A stretch of 64,000 nt of DNA from Cervus elaphus (lineage: Eukaryota; Chordata; Mammalia; Artiodactyla; Cervidae), in assembly GCF_910594005.1 (NCBI RefSeq), contig NC_057824.1:25571314-25635313 (forward strand), given 5' to 3'. Numbering within the stretch: the first letter of the stretch is position 1; each line of letters starts with the position of its first letter. Under the pieces are notes generated by a model. The model did no database searches and had not been told where the DNA came from. It saw nothing but the letters and a program-made list of their open reading frames with translations. The translations under genes were made by a program, and so were the position numbers. Positions 44,476 through 55,320 of this stretch are shown in pieces.

Positions 44476-44898
44476 GTAGTAAGTGGTGGAGTCCAGGTTT
44501 TCCTGGACCCCTGACATGTGACCCGTCTTCTCTCCTCATGCTGCATTCCCTTTGGCCTCCAGTCTGGATGCCCGTGAAGGCAGTGACATCCTTACCCAGA
44601 GGCAATGCGAACTGTCATCAGAGCCTTTCCGGCAGACAGTCAGGAGGGTGTAGCCGGTCCTGCAGGCTGTTGGGAAGAGCTGGCCATTTTGACACTAGCC
44701 CCAGGGGAGCCCCTTGAGCTTGTTGTTTTTGCCTCAGGCCTGCTCTGGTCATCTGCCTAGAGCCAGGCAGCCTGGACAAAGGAGGGAGGCGGCCGCAAGC
44801 TCAGCTTCGGTTCTGGAGCCCACTCTTCCTTCCCAGATGGCGCTAATGGCCAAGAACCCGCCTGTCAATGCAGGAAACATAAGAGACGCGTGTTCAAT

Positions 44899-46822
44899 AT
44901 ATGACAAACCCACAGCAAGCATCACCCTCAATGGTGAAAAATTGAAAGCATTTCCCCTGAAATCAGGAACAAGACAAGGGTGCCCACTCTCACCACTACT
45001 ATTCAACATAGTGTTGGAAGTTTTGGCCACAGCAATCAGAGCAGAAAAAGAAGTAAAAGGAATCCAGATAGGAAAAGAAGAAGTGAAACTCTCACTGTTT
45101 GCGGATGACATGATCCTCTACATAGAAAACCCTAAAGACTCTACCAGAAAATTACTAGAGCTAATCAATGAATATAGTAAAGTTGCAGGATATAAAATTA
45201 ACACACAGAAATCCCTTGCATTCCTATATACTAACAATGAAAAAACAAAAAGAGAAATTAAGGAAACAATACCATTCACCATTGCAACAAAAAGAATAAA
45301 ATACTTAGGAGTATATCTACCTAAAGAAACAAAAGACCTATACATAGAAAACTATAAAACACTGATGAAAGAAATCAAAGAAGACACAAACAGATGGAGA
45401 AACATACCGTGTTCATGGATTGGAAGAATCAATATTGTCAAAATGGCTATTCTACCTAAAGCAATCTATAGATTCAATGCAATCCCTATCAAGTTACCAA
45501 CGGTATTTTTCACAGAACTAGACCAAAGAATTTCACAATTTGTATGGAAATACAAAAAACCTCAAATAGCCAAAGTAATCTTGAGAAAGAAGAATGGAAC
45601 TGGAGGAATCAACCTGCCTGACTTCAGACTCTACTACAAAGCCACAGTCATCAAGACAGTATGGTACTGGCACAAAGACAGAAATATAGATCAATGGAAC
45701 AGAATAGAAAGCCCCGAGATAAATCCACGGACCTATGGACACCTTATCTTTGACAAAGGTGGCAAGGATATACAATGGAAAAAAGACAACCTCTTTAACA
45801 AGTGGTGCTGGGAAAACTGGTCAACCACTTGTAAAAGAATGAAACTAGAACACTTTCTAACACCATACACAAAAATAAACTCAAAATGGATTAAAGATCT
45901 AAATGTAAGACCAGAAACTATAAAACTCCTAGAGGAGAACATAGGCAAAACACTCTCCGACATAAATCACAGCAAGATCCTCTATGACCCACCTCCCAGA
46001 ATATTGGAAATAAAAGCAAAAATAAACAAATGGGACCTAATGAAACTTAAAAGCTTTTGCACTACAAAGGAAACTATAAGTAAGGTGAAAAGACAGCCCT
46101 CAGAGTGGGAGAAAATAATAGCAAATGAAGAAACAGACAAAGGATTAATCTAAAAAATATACAAGCAACTCCTGCAGCTCAATTCCAGAAAAATAAATGA
46201 CCCAATCAAAAAATGGGCCAAAGAACTAAACAGGCATTTCTCCAAAGAAGACATACAGATGGCTAACAAACACATGAAAAGATGCTCCACATCACTCATT
46301 ATTAGAGAAATGCAAATCAAAACCACAACGAGGTACCATTACACGCCAGTCAGAATGGCTGCTATCCAAAAGTCTACAAGCAATAAATGCTGGAGAGGGT
46401 GTGGAGAAAAGGGAACCCTCTTACACTGTTGGTGGGAATGCAAACTAGTACAGCCGCTATGGAAAACAGTGTGGAGATTTCTTAAAAAACTGGAAATAGA
46501 ACTGCCATATGACCCAGCAATCCCACTTCTGGGCATACACACTTAGGAAACCAGATCTGAAAGAGACACGTGCACCCCAATGTTCATCGCAGCACTGTTT
46601 ATAATAGCCAGGACATGGAAGCAACCTAGATGCCCATCAGCAGATGAATGGATAAGGAAGCTGTGGTACATATACACCATGGAATATTACTCAGCCATTA
46701 AGAAGAATTCATTTGAATCAGTCCTAATGAGATGGATGAAACTGGAGCCCCTTATACAGAGTGAAGTAAGCCAGAAAGATAAAGAACACTACAGCATACT
46801 AACACATATATATGGAATTTAG
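44899..46822 (+). pseudogene. L1 ORF2 remnant (reverse transcriptase C-terminal part)
   Basis: One continuous frame from the insertion edge encodes the end of the L1 reverse-transcriptase protein. The RT region shows SGTRQGCPLSPLLFNIVLE and the FADD catalytic motif at 45098-45109. The cysteine-rich C-terminus is seen as CWRGCGEKGTLLHCWWEC (about 46391-46444). Only two internal stops break it: TAA at 46151-46153 and TAG at 46544-46546. The frame is unchanged across both and ends at the native-looking TAG at 46820-46822. The apparent ATG at 44714 lies in unrelated intron and SINE DNA, so the 479-codon frame is not a gene of its own. Confidence 0.95.
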
Positions 46823-47140
46823 AAAGATGGTAACGATAACCCTATATGCAAAACAGAAAAAGAGACACAGAAATACAGAACAGACTTTTGAACTCTGTGG
46901 GAGAATGTGAGGGTGGGATATTTCAAAAGAACAGCATGTATACTATCTATGGTGAAACAGATCACCAGCCCAGGTTGGATGCATGAGGCAAGTGCTCGGG
47001 CCTGGTGCACTGGGAAGACCCAGAGGAATCGGGTGGAGAGGGAGGTGGGAGGGGGGATCGGGATGGGGAATACGTGTAAATCTATGGCTGATGCATATCA
47101 ATGTATGACAAAAAAAAAATTAAAAATTAAAAAAAAAAAA
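44899..47140 (+). mobile_element. 5'-truncated L1 LINE inserted in a Bov-tA SINE
   Basis: The element is 2242 bases: the C-terminal half of ORF2, a 3' UTR from 46823 and an A-rich tail at 47110-47140. AGAGACGCGTGTTCAAT (44882-44898) and AGAGATGCGTGTTCAAT (47141-47157) are a 17-bp target duplication with one mismatch. The single difference and the well-preserved reading frame suggest a fairly recent insertion. It lacks ORF1, the endonuclease and the 5' promoter, so it cannot move by itself. It lies in the same orientation as the host gene. Confidence 0.97.
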
Positions 47141-47317
47141 AGAGATGCGTGTTCAATCCTTGGGTTGGGAAGATCCCCTGGAGGAGGGCATGGCAATGCA
47201 CTCCAGTATTTTTGCCTGGAGAATCCCATGGACAGAGGAGCCTACTGAGGCTGTGGTCCATAAGGTCGCAAAGAGTTGGACACCACGTGAAGTGACTTAG
47301 CATGCTCGCATGCTCCC

Positions 47318-47675
47318 TGCCCCTCCTGAGGGACCTCTGTTGTGGGAGGCTCCCACGCCCCAACACAAACACACTCGTTTCTGCTGCCCTCAGATTAGAC
47401 TTCCTCCCAGACACCAAAGTATTCAAGGGCCTCAAGGGCAGGGCGGGGTCTGCTGTATTTGGAAGCCCCGGTTTTCTTTTCTATCAGGTGGTGACTTCGG
47501 TGATTCCACAAGATACTACTGGTAAAGGCATTTGTTGGTGGGCGCTGGGCGGGGGCCCTGTTTTCATCTCTGAATCTCCATGCCCAGGGCTATGCCTGAC
47601 ACAGAGTAGGTGCTCCGTTAAGTGTTTGCTAGGTGAGAACTTCATTGTTATAGAGCAGAGGACGATTCCATGGAC
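47318..47675. other. Single-copy DNA with L2 trace
   Basis: An L2-like end lies at 47575-47635 (cacagagtaggtgctccgtt). Nothing else was recognised. Confidence 0.4.
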
Positions 47676-47687
47676 CAAATAATAATT

Positions 47688-47788
47688 TTTCTTTTGGTGG
47701 CATGAGGGATCTTCCCTGACCAGGGACTGAACCTGTGACCCCTGCAGTGAGAGTCAGAAGTCTTAACCATTGGACTGCCAGGGAAGTC
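47688..47788 (-). mobile_element. CHR-type SINE, short form, with target duplication
   Basis: tgaccagggactgaacctgt and ccattggactgccagggaag. CAAATAATAATT (47676-47687) and CAAATGATAATT (47789-47800) match at 11 of 12 bases. Confidence 0.92.
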
Positions 47789-47800
47789 CAAATGATAATT

Positions 47801-48454
47801 GTATTTTTAGAGATAGGTGCAAAGACAGTGTCTTCTCAATGGTATCTTATGATATTATAGACTTTTAAAGTACGTCACTAATTTTAAGGAGGAGTTTGGG
47901 ATTAAGGATTGAATTTTTTCCTTTTCTTATTTTTTTGAATGTAAGTATTTTTAGGACTCTCTCCTCATTGTCTCCCCGCCCCTCCCCAATATAAGATGTG
48001 AATGAATGCTGGAGTTTTTGGTTTTGTTTGTTTGTTTTTAAACCTTTTAGCAGGATTTGATTATAGCCCTGAAGATTCTCTGGGAGAACAGCTCCTATTT
48101 TGAATCAATGGAGACAAGGAAATAGAGCCTTATAAGATGGCAGGATGTAGCAGTCAATTACAGTCATGGCACATGGAGAGCAGCTCATTAGGTGCAAGTT
48201 TGTTCCCACCAGGGATGAAAATTCAGTCTCACTTTATGTGACTGCACTTGGATTGCTCCCTTTCCTGCCGCCTCTGCGGGTCTCTGTTTCCCCGTCCCAT
48301 GTACTGTTTAAGTTGATCACCTCCGCTTAAGCAGAAAAGACGGTGCCGCCTGGCATGGCTTGAGGTCTGTAGCATCACTGCCCTGACTCCAAGCATCAGC
48401 CCTGTTGGCTTGTTCTCCTGTCACCTGTCCCCTCCCTGTCTGTTTGATGAGAGC
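47801..48454. other. Single-copy intronic stretch
   Basis: No repeat or exon recognised. Confidence 0.4.
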
Positions 48455-48650
48455 CACTTACTACGTGCTTGGTGGTGGCGTGCACTTTTAGCCTTTCCCC
48501 TAGTACAGTATATTCATTAGGTCCATTTTTCAGCTTAGCAAACCAAGGCACAGAGAAGTTTTAGGACTCACCCCGAGGCACACAGCTCCATGGCTGCATC
48601 AGATTGCAAATCCAGGACCGTATCGTTCTTCAGCACCGTGCTGCTTACTC
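48455..48650 (-). mobile_element. MIR-type SINE
   Basis: ttactacgtgcttggtggtg, ttcagcttagcaaaccaagg and aggcacacagctccatggct are MIRb-like. A (TTG)5-6 run at 48834-48851 follows in otherwise unremarkable DNA. Confidence 0.6.
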
Positions 48651-48978
48651 TCCTGTTTTTCATTCCTTTTTCATTTCAAGCAGAAATTAGTGTCTTTTGT
48701 CCTCCAGGCAGAACCCTCCTGGGGATTTTAAAGATTCCCATCCCTCCATGGCAAAGCTGTCGAGCATTCCACTCCCTACCTGCAGACTGCATCTTCCACA
48801 TCTCCCCAGTCTGCTTTTTTACATCAAAGTGGATTGTTGTTGTTGTTGTTTACTTAACTGATCGCTTCATCTTGACATTACACTACACTCTTTGGAATTT
48901 GTAATCTAGAGAAGGTGGAGTTTTCTGAGAGCAGAATAGTTTTCTGAGAGTAGAATTCAAAGGATGCACATAGGTGGT

Positions 48979-49582
48979 GGTGGTTGTTGAGTCGCTAAGT
49001 CATGTTCAATTCTTGGCGACCCCTTGGACCACAGCACACCAGGCTTCCCTGTCCTTCATCATCTCCCAGAGCTTGCTTAAACTCATGTCCATTGAGTCAG
49101 TAATGCCATCTAACCTCATCTCATCCTCTGTCGCCCCCTTCTCCTCCTGCCTTCAATCCTTCCCAGCATCAGGGTCTTTTCCAGTAAGTCAGTTCTTTGC
49201 ATCGGGTGGCGAAAGTATTGGAGTTTCAGCTTCAGCATCAATCCTTTCAATGAATATTCAGGGTTGATTTCCTTAATGATTGATTGGTTTGATCTCCTTG
49301 CTGAGGAACTCTCAAGAATCTTCTCCAGCACCACAGTTCGAAAGCATCAATTCTTGGGCGCTCAGCCTTCTTTATGGCTCAACTCTCACATCCATACATG
49401 ACTACTAGGAAAACCATAGCTTCGACTCTGTGGACCTTTGTCGACCAAGTGATGTCTCTGCTTTTTAATATGCAGTCTGGGTTTGTCATAGCTTTTCTTC
49501 CAAGGAGTAAGCATGTTTTAATTTAGTGGCAGCAGTCACCATCCACAGTGATTTTGGAGCCCAAGGAAATAAAGTCTGTCAC
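48979..49582 (-). mobile_element. BovB LINE, 5'-truncated
   Basis: The minus frame shows SSARRSNQSIIKEINPEYSL and LKLKLQYFRHPMQRTDLLEK of BovB ORF2. TAGGTGGT at 48971-48978 and 49583-49590 is the likely target duplication. A short deletion (ccttgctgaggaactc) is present near 49300. Confidence 0.93.
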
Positions 49583-49590
49583 TAGGTGGT

Positions 49591-50122
49591 ACATATAAAA
49601 AAAAGGGGTATTGTGATAAATCATCTCAAACAAGGATGGTCCGGAGGCCTCTCTCTGTAGCACGTTCCACCAGGGCCATCCATGAAGGGTAGACCTGGCA
49701 CGCCTGTTATACATTTATTTCCCCAAGGACCATCTTTTCTAAGATGCTTTCCAAGGGATGCTTTTAGGAAAGTTAGGTCTGAGTTATGTATCACATTCAT
49801 TACCCACACATGCTGCAGGGAGATCCTGACAGCCTGGGCTGTCCCATGAAGCTGTCCCAGTCCAGGACCCACAGAGCCTGGAGGGGGAGGTGGCTTTGCA
49901 TGACTGTGGGGTGCCCTGAACCTGCCCCTTGGAGGTGAGTGACCGACTGGGCGTTTAGTCTTGGGTTCCACTGCCCTCTCCACCGCCCACCCCCGTTGCC
50001 CTGGCTCTTGGTAATCCAAACTCCTCTGTGTCCACGGGCACTTTGAGCCTCATCCACACAGGCTCCCAGAGCGGGGGCCAAGCAGGGCTCTTGGATTCTC
50101 TGTGCTCTCTTTTTCACCCTCT
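49591..50122. other. Single-copy intronic stretch
   Basis: GC-rich middle part, no element recognised. Confidence 0.4.
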
Positions 50123-50320
50123 TATTTATTTATTTATTTGGCTGCGTCAGGTTTTAGTTGTGGCACGCAGGATCTTTATTGTGTTGTGGGCTCTTTCATT
50201 GTGGTGTCTGGGCTTAGTTGCTCTGCGGCATTTGGGATCTTAGTTCAGCATTCAGGGGTCGAACCTGCATCCCTAGCACTGCAAGACAGATTCTTGACCA
50301 CCAGACCCCAAGGAAGCCCA
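50123..50320 (-). mobile_element. CHR-type SINE
   Basis: (ATTT)n tail then ggctgcgtcaggttttagtt, gtggcacgcaggatctttat and caggggtcgaacctgcatcc. Confidence 0.87.
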
Positions 50321-50333
50321 GCCCTCTGCTTTT

Positions 50334-50570
50334 TAATCTCTCTCTTCTGTCTCTTTGTCTCTCTCTCTCCCCACTTCTTGTTTCTCACTCTCCGTTCCAT
50401 TCTTTCTTGGTCTGCCTCTGCCTGTCTTTCCCTCTCTCTCTCTTTCACCTGCTGTGTGTGTGTGGGTCTCTCTGCCCCCATCTGTCTGTCTGTCTCTCCC
50501 CAATGCTGAGTCTCTGTCTCCAAGGCTGTCTCATGCTCTGTCTGTCTCTCGCCTCCCCCTTCCCCTCCCA
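50334..50570. repeat. Pyrimidine-rich (CT/TCTG) low-complexity tract
   Basis: About 235 bases of almost pure TC with CTGT units (tctctctctctccccacttc, catctgtctgtctgtctctc). The open frames here (Ser/Leu/Cys-rich or Arg/Glu-rich) are artefacts of composition. Confidence 0.85.
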
Positions 50571-50689
50571 TTATCTTTAGCTGCATAAACACGTCCATTG
50601 CTCTACAGCATAATGATGATGCTATGCATTGCAACTGACTTGAAACATTTTAAACCCTTTCCATTTCAGGTCCCCCGCAGTGCCTTAGA

Positions 50690-50945
50690 GTAGAATCACC
50701 TTCCACGAAAGCCTTCACAGACCCTCCCCTCTTGCCCGCACCCCTCCCGAACACCTGGCTAAGCCCCTGATCTGTTCCAGTGACACTTTGTGGGTCAACA
50801 TCTGTCAGTCTGTCTTATCACTTGGCATTGAATTTTCTTTTTTAAATCTGAGGATGGATAGCTGCCTGGCGACAGGGGCCGTGTTCACTTTCCTCTTCTT
50901 GGAGGCTGGTGCGCACACTCAGGGAGCAGGTGCTGGGTGAGTCTG
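50690..50945 (+). mobile_element. L2 LINE 3' end
   Basis: cgaaagccttcacagaccct, cagtctgtcttatcacttgg and gcgacaggggccgtgttcac follow the L2 3' order. Confidence 0.6.
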
Positions 50946-50949
50946 CCTA

Positions 50950-51680
50950 CGCACCTGCGGTAGCTATGGAAACTCTCTCCTAACCGCACTGTTTGATTAT
51001 CCAGAAAGGTGCCATCCTGGAGGCTGTCGGATGGCAGAGACTTCCTGTTATTTCTCGCTGTAAGCTGCTCAGTGTTTCCATGGGACCCCTTCCCTCCATT
51101 TTTGGAATGATGGAGCTGATGGGAGAGAAAGATGAGGGATTTAAAATTCAGGTGTGAGATAGATGGAGGAAGCTCATCCCAAGTATTGTAATAAGGTTCA
51201 CTTTGAAATAAAATGCTTCTTGGGACTTTCTTGGTATCTTTAAAACCTTCTGAGGGAGTGATCTCATTTGAGAGCTGATGCTATTTAAGTCCTGAAGCTT
51301 AATAAGAAATATATTTTTCAGCTGGGTGGCACTTGCCGAATATCTGATGATCAAGTACTAAATTGTCTGTGGTCCTGGCAGCTCTAAACAGCGTGTTCCA
51401 AATTATAAGAAGCTTTTTAATCCAGCGCTTGGACATCCGTGTTCTAATCGTCTACCGTCTTGAAGGAGATTATTTTTAAAAGTGCCATTTAAGAGAGGCT
51501 ACTAAAAATATGTCTCACATAGAAGCTTAGCTCAGAAATATTAGTTTTTGACACAGAATCATCCGGAAAGATGCTTGCAGAACCCACTTTAAACAGCTCA
51601 GTGCCAGGGAATAAAAGCCCCTCTTTGAGCCCAGTCATCTGTTTCTGTCTGTGTGCAAATAGGCAATCACATGCTCCATG
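50950..51680. other. Repeat-free AT-rich island
   Basis: About 730 bases with no recognised repeat, no splice-flanked frame and no simple sequence. The texture resembles conserved non-coding DNA, but conservation cannot be judged from one sequence. Confidence 0.4.
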
Positions 51681-51888
51681 GCGTTAATGCTGGACTCACA
51701 GGTCTGTCTTCCCAAGGAACCCAGGTTATACCCCTGGTTTATACCTGGTTCACTCATCACCATGAGTAGTTTGGTTCCTCTGGGGACCCCTGAGGGGCTT
51801 GGGTTTAGGGTTTGGGTGGACAGAGCCTGTCTAACCCAAGGCTTATGGCTGCGGAACTTTGAAATTACATTTGCAGTAAGATTGGAAA

Positions 51889-52000
51889 TGTTGGCCGCTC
51901 AGTCATGTCTGACTCTTTGCAACCCCATGGACTGTGGCCCACCAGGCTCCTCTGTCCATGGAATTCTCCAGGCAAGAATACTGGAGTGGGTTGCCATTTT
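51889..52000 (-). mobile_element. Bov-tA SINE 3' fragment
   Basis: Reverse tail half only: ctcagtcatgtctgactctt, gtggcccaccaggctcctct, tactggagtgggttgccatt. Confidence 0.88.
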
Positions 52001-52826
52001 CAGCTGGATGACTGAAATCCTGAGCTCATGACCCATACTAATTACTGGTGCAAACAAGGCTACTCATCTTTATTTAATAACTTAGCTCTGATCTCACTTT
52101 TTGCCTTTTACAGAAGCTGTTCCCAGCCTCCACCCCACCTCTCAAGGGTTAACTCTCAAGACCTTGAGTTGCTTGGCTCCTAACCATTGTGTTTTATTGA
52201 CATGTGTGAATTTCTCAGTCTAATGTTGTTAACTGGGAAACACAGTTCTTGAGTCTCAGGCAGCCGCGTGGGACTCCTGTGTAAACTGGCCCGGGGTTGG
52301 ACCGCTGTCTCCTGCTGTCAGACTGGGCCCCTGTCCTTGACTCATGTCATTCTTGTCATCCTCAAAAAGCAGATTCTTCAGCCTCTTCTGTTCTGTCCCC
52401 ATGGTGCCTCGTCAGTTCTACTGATCATAACGTGTCCATCTAAATTCCGAGTTAATTGACCATATTTCTGCTAAATTAACACACACTGTATTTCCAAGGA
52501 TACATAATAACCACATGATTATACTTGTACATACCCTCTAAATATAGGTGCTTATTTCTTAATTTAATAAATATCCTTCTTCATGATAACAGAGCTCCCT
52601 CTGATTAGTCCTGCCTTCCCTACCAATTACCCATGACTTAATTTTTTAAAAAAGATTTTTATTTTTTTATAATTTTTTTAAAAGGCTCATCTCTTTTCCT
52701 TTTTCTCCTGGTTCATCATGAACTTGGGCTGCTAAAACAAAGTGAGGTTCAGTGACGGCTCAGTTTTCATCGAGTGGCATCAGAGCCTCAGAGGGACTAT
52801 ATAGTTTGTTCTGGGAGCGTTCCCAA
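52001..52826. other. Single-copy DNA, AT-rich 3' part
   Basis: Possible L2 trace at 52080-52200. The AT-rich run at 52630-52680 has no recognised parent element. Confidence 0.4.
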
Positions 52827-52836
52827 TCTCCTTGAA

Positions 52837-53051
52837 AAGTGAAAGTGTTAATCACTCAGTCCTGTCTGACTCTTTGTGACCCCATGGACTGTAGCCCACC
52901 AGGCTCCTCTGTCCATGGATTTCTCCAGGCAAGAATACTGGAGTGGGTTGCCATTTTCTTCTCCAGCAGATCTTCCTGACCCAGGGATCAAACTCACATC
53001 TCCTGCATTGCAGGTGGATTCTTTACTGTCTGAGCCCCCAGGGAAGCCCAG
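52837..53051 (-). mobile_element. Bov-tA SINE with target-site duplication
   Basis: Complete reverse Bov-tA. TCTCCTTGAA flanks it exactly at 52827-52836 and 53052-53061. Confidence 0.95.
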
Positions 53052-53061
53052 TCTCCTTGAA

Positions 53062-53682
53062 GTGGGTTTATATAACCTTCCAATGGAAATAGATGCTGTT
53101 TTTACTGTGTGTGTTGTGGAGGTGGGTTCCCTGGTCAGCCGGTTTGCAGGCTCTAGAGCAGACTGTGCCTAGATCCGTTGTCATGGTCTTTTCTGGGAAA
53201 CCAAGCCAAACCGTTAGCTGCCATGACCTGTTCTTTTGACCTCTTCCTGAGGGATGGGTATCGTCTTGGAACTGCCCCTGGGGTTCCTGAGCCTCCCTAC
53301 CTGTTGGGTCGACAGAACTACTGCTGCTCTTGTTTCTGAGGGAAAAGGTTCAAGTGGTGTTCCCCTGAGCCCGGAACCTGCAGGCCTCATCCACACCGAG
53401 GGGGGTGGCCGTGGTTTGAGATGTAACTGATGCAGTCAGCCAGACATTTGAGATCAGACTTCACCACAAGGTTTGATAAAGTCAGAAGAGCCTGTGTTCA
53501 CTTAGATTTTTATTTCTTTCCTAGGAAAGTAGCTGTCTTTTTTCTTCCTTCTTTTTTTTTTTTCCCTTTTGCTGTCCAGAGTGTCATTGCCTCTGCCGGC
53601 ATGAGGGCATGTGCCCCCGGTGTGAATCCCCGCCTCCCCCTGTTACAGTGAGGCTCCCAGAGCCCCTGTACAGGCAGACCGA
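53062..53682. other. Single-copy intronic stretch
   Basis: A T-rich run at 53545-53565. No element or exon recognised. Confidence 0.4.
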
Positions 53683-53947
53683 TACTTATTTATTTGGCCT
53701 GTGCCGGGTCTTCATTGCTTGGCAGACTGCTCTCTAGTTGCAGCGAGTGGGCTTCTCGTTGCAGCGGCTCCTCTTGTGTGGAGCACGGCTCTCGGGCATG
53801 CAGGCTTCAGCAGTTGCTGTTCCCGGGCTCCGGAGCACAGGCTCAGGAGTTGTGGCATACGGGCTTAGTTATCCTATAGCATGTGGGATCCTCCCGGAAC
53901 AGGGGTCGAACCCGTGTCTCCTTACCACTGAGCCACCAGGGAAGCCC
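53683..53947 (-). mobile_element. CHR-type SINE, long form
   Basis: acttatttatttggcctgtg, gggcttctcgttgcagcggc, gaacaggggtcgaacccgtg and tgagccaccagggaagccc. The 'gcattggcaggtggattctt' segment has been lost. Confidence 0.88.
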
Positions 53948-53989
53948 GCAGATGTTTTAGTGTCTTCCCTCCCCCCACCCCCATTGAAG

Positions 53990-54165
53990 TCGATTTGACT
54001 TAAAATGAACGCTGTGTTAGTTTCAGGTATATAGCAAAGTGATTCAGTTGTCTGTATTCTTCTTTCAGATTCTTTTCCATTATAGGTTATCACAAGATAT
54101 CGAATATGGTTCCCTGTCCTATACAGTAGGTCCGTGTTGTTTGTCTCTTTCTTATGTGCTGTTAG
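53990..54165 (-). mobile_element. Old L1 3' fragment
   Basis: gttagtttcaggtatatagc, aaagtgattcagttgtctgt, ttcttttccattataggtta and tatacagtaggtccgtgttg are L1 3' wording in reverse. Confidence 0.75.
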
Positions 54166-54666
54166 CTTTGTTTTAGAAAGACCTGGTAGACGCTGCAGCA
54201 GGATGTGACTCTGGCCTTGCCTGGCCCCTCACTCTTGGCCCGTGGACCAGAGGCCAGCCCCTCCCCTGTGCTCATGACCTCAAGCTTGCATTTGCTTCTC
54301 TTCTTTTTGTCTTTCAGAAGATCTGCTTTCAATTTTTTTTTCTAAATGACACAAATAAAGTAAGAATCTATTTTTGAAAGAAATTAAGTATTCTACAACT
54401 GAGGAGAGTATAAGATACAAGTGCCTCTCTCCCAGAGATCCTGACTCTGAAGAGCTTGGCTTGTGTCCTTCATGAGTATGTGTCTCCTTCTCCTCTGTGC
54501 CCACCCTCCCTAATCATCCCCACCCTTGAAGCTCCAGCTCATTCTAAAGCCTGCAGTGACTGCTTCAGTTCTAATTTTTTGTTTTTATTTTTAACTTCTG
54601 AGTTCCTATAATCCTCTTCCCCTCTGGACCACCCATCTTGTCTACCTTTCTTATGTTGTCTTTTAT
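54166..54666. other. Single-copy intronic stretch
   Basis: No repeat or exon recognised. Confidence 0.4.
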
Positions 54667-55320
54667 TTTGTTGTTCAGTTGCTAAGTCGTGTCTGACTCT
54701 CTGCGACCCCGTGGACTGCAGCATGCCAGCCTTCCCTGTCCTTTGCTGTCTCCCAGAGTTTGCTCGGATTCATGTCCATTGAGTCAGTGATGCCATCCAA
54801 CCATCTCATCCTCTGTCACCCCCTTCACCTCTTGCCCTCAGTTTCTGCCAGCATCAGAGTCTTTTCCAGTGAATCAGGTCTTTGTATCAGGTGGCCAAAG
54901 TATTGGAGCTTCAGTGTCAGTCCTTCCAATGAATTTTCAGGACTGATTTCCTTTAGGATTGACTGGTTTGGTTTGGTCTCCTTGCTGTCCAAGGGACTCC
55001 CAAGAATCTTCTCCAACACCATAATTCAAAGACATCAATTCTTCTTTGCTCAGCCTTCTTTATGGTTCAACTCTCATATTCATACATGACTGCTGAAAAA
55101 ACCATAGCTTTGACTAACTGGACCTTTGTTGGCAAAGTGAAGGCTTTGCTTTTTAATACTCTGTCTAGGTTTGTCATAGCGTTCCTTCCAGGGAGCAAGT
55201 TTCTTTTAATTTCATGGCTGCAGTCACTGTCCATAATGATTTTGGAACCCAAGAAAATAAAATCTGTCACTGCTTCCACTTTTCCTCCATCTATTTGCCT
55301 TGAATTGATGGGCCCTTTTG
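54667..55320 (-). mobile_element. BovB LINE, 5'-truncated, longest copy here
   Basis: It runs from the tail (ttgttcagttgctaagtcgt) through LKLQYFGHLIQRPDSLEKTL and FIFLGSKIIMDSDCSHEIKR in the minus frames to ccatctatttgccttgaatt. Frameshifts and stops break the frame, and a tggtttggtttgg duplication is visible near 54965. A short TTTTGTT on both sides may be the target duplication. Confidence 0.93.

Larger units (their letters stand above)
44828..47317 (+). mobile_element. Bov-tA SINE split by an L1 insertion
   Basis: The head (ttcccagatggcgctaatgg, caatgcaggaaacataagag) ends at 44898. The remainder (ccttgggttgggaagatccc, gcctggagaatcccatggac) resumes at 47158. The intervening 2.2 kb is L1 and has its own target duplication. 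Confidence 0.93.

Noticed and set aside
44714..46153. 479-codon open frame as a stand-alone gene
   Set aside because: The first part is intron and SINE sequence and the rest is L1 ORF2 cut by a stop. It is a transposon remnant.
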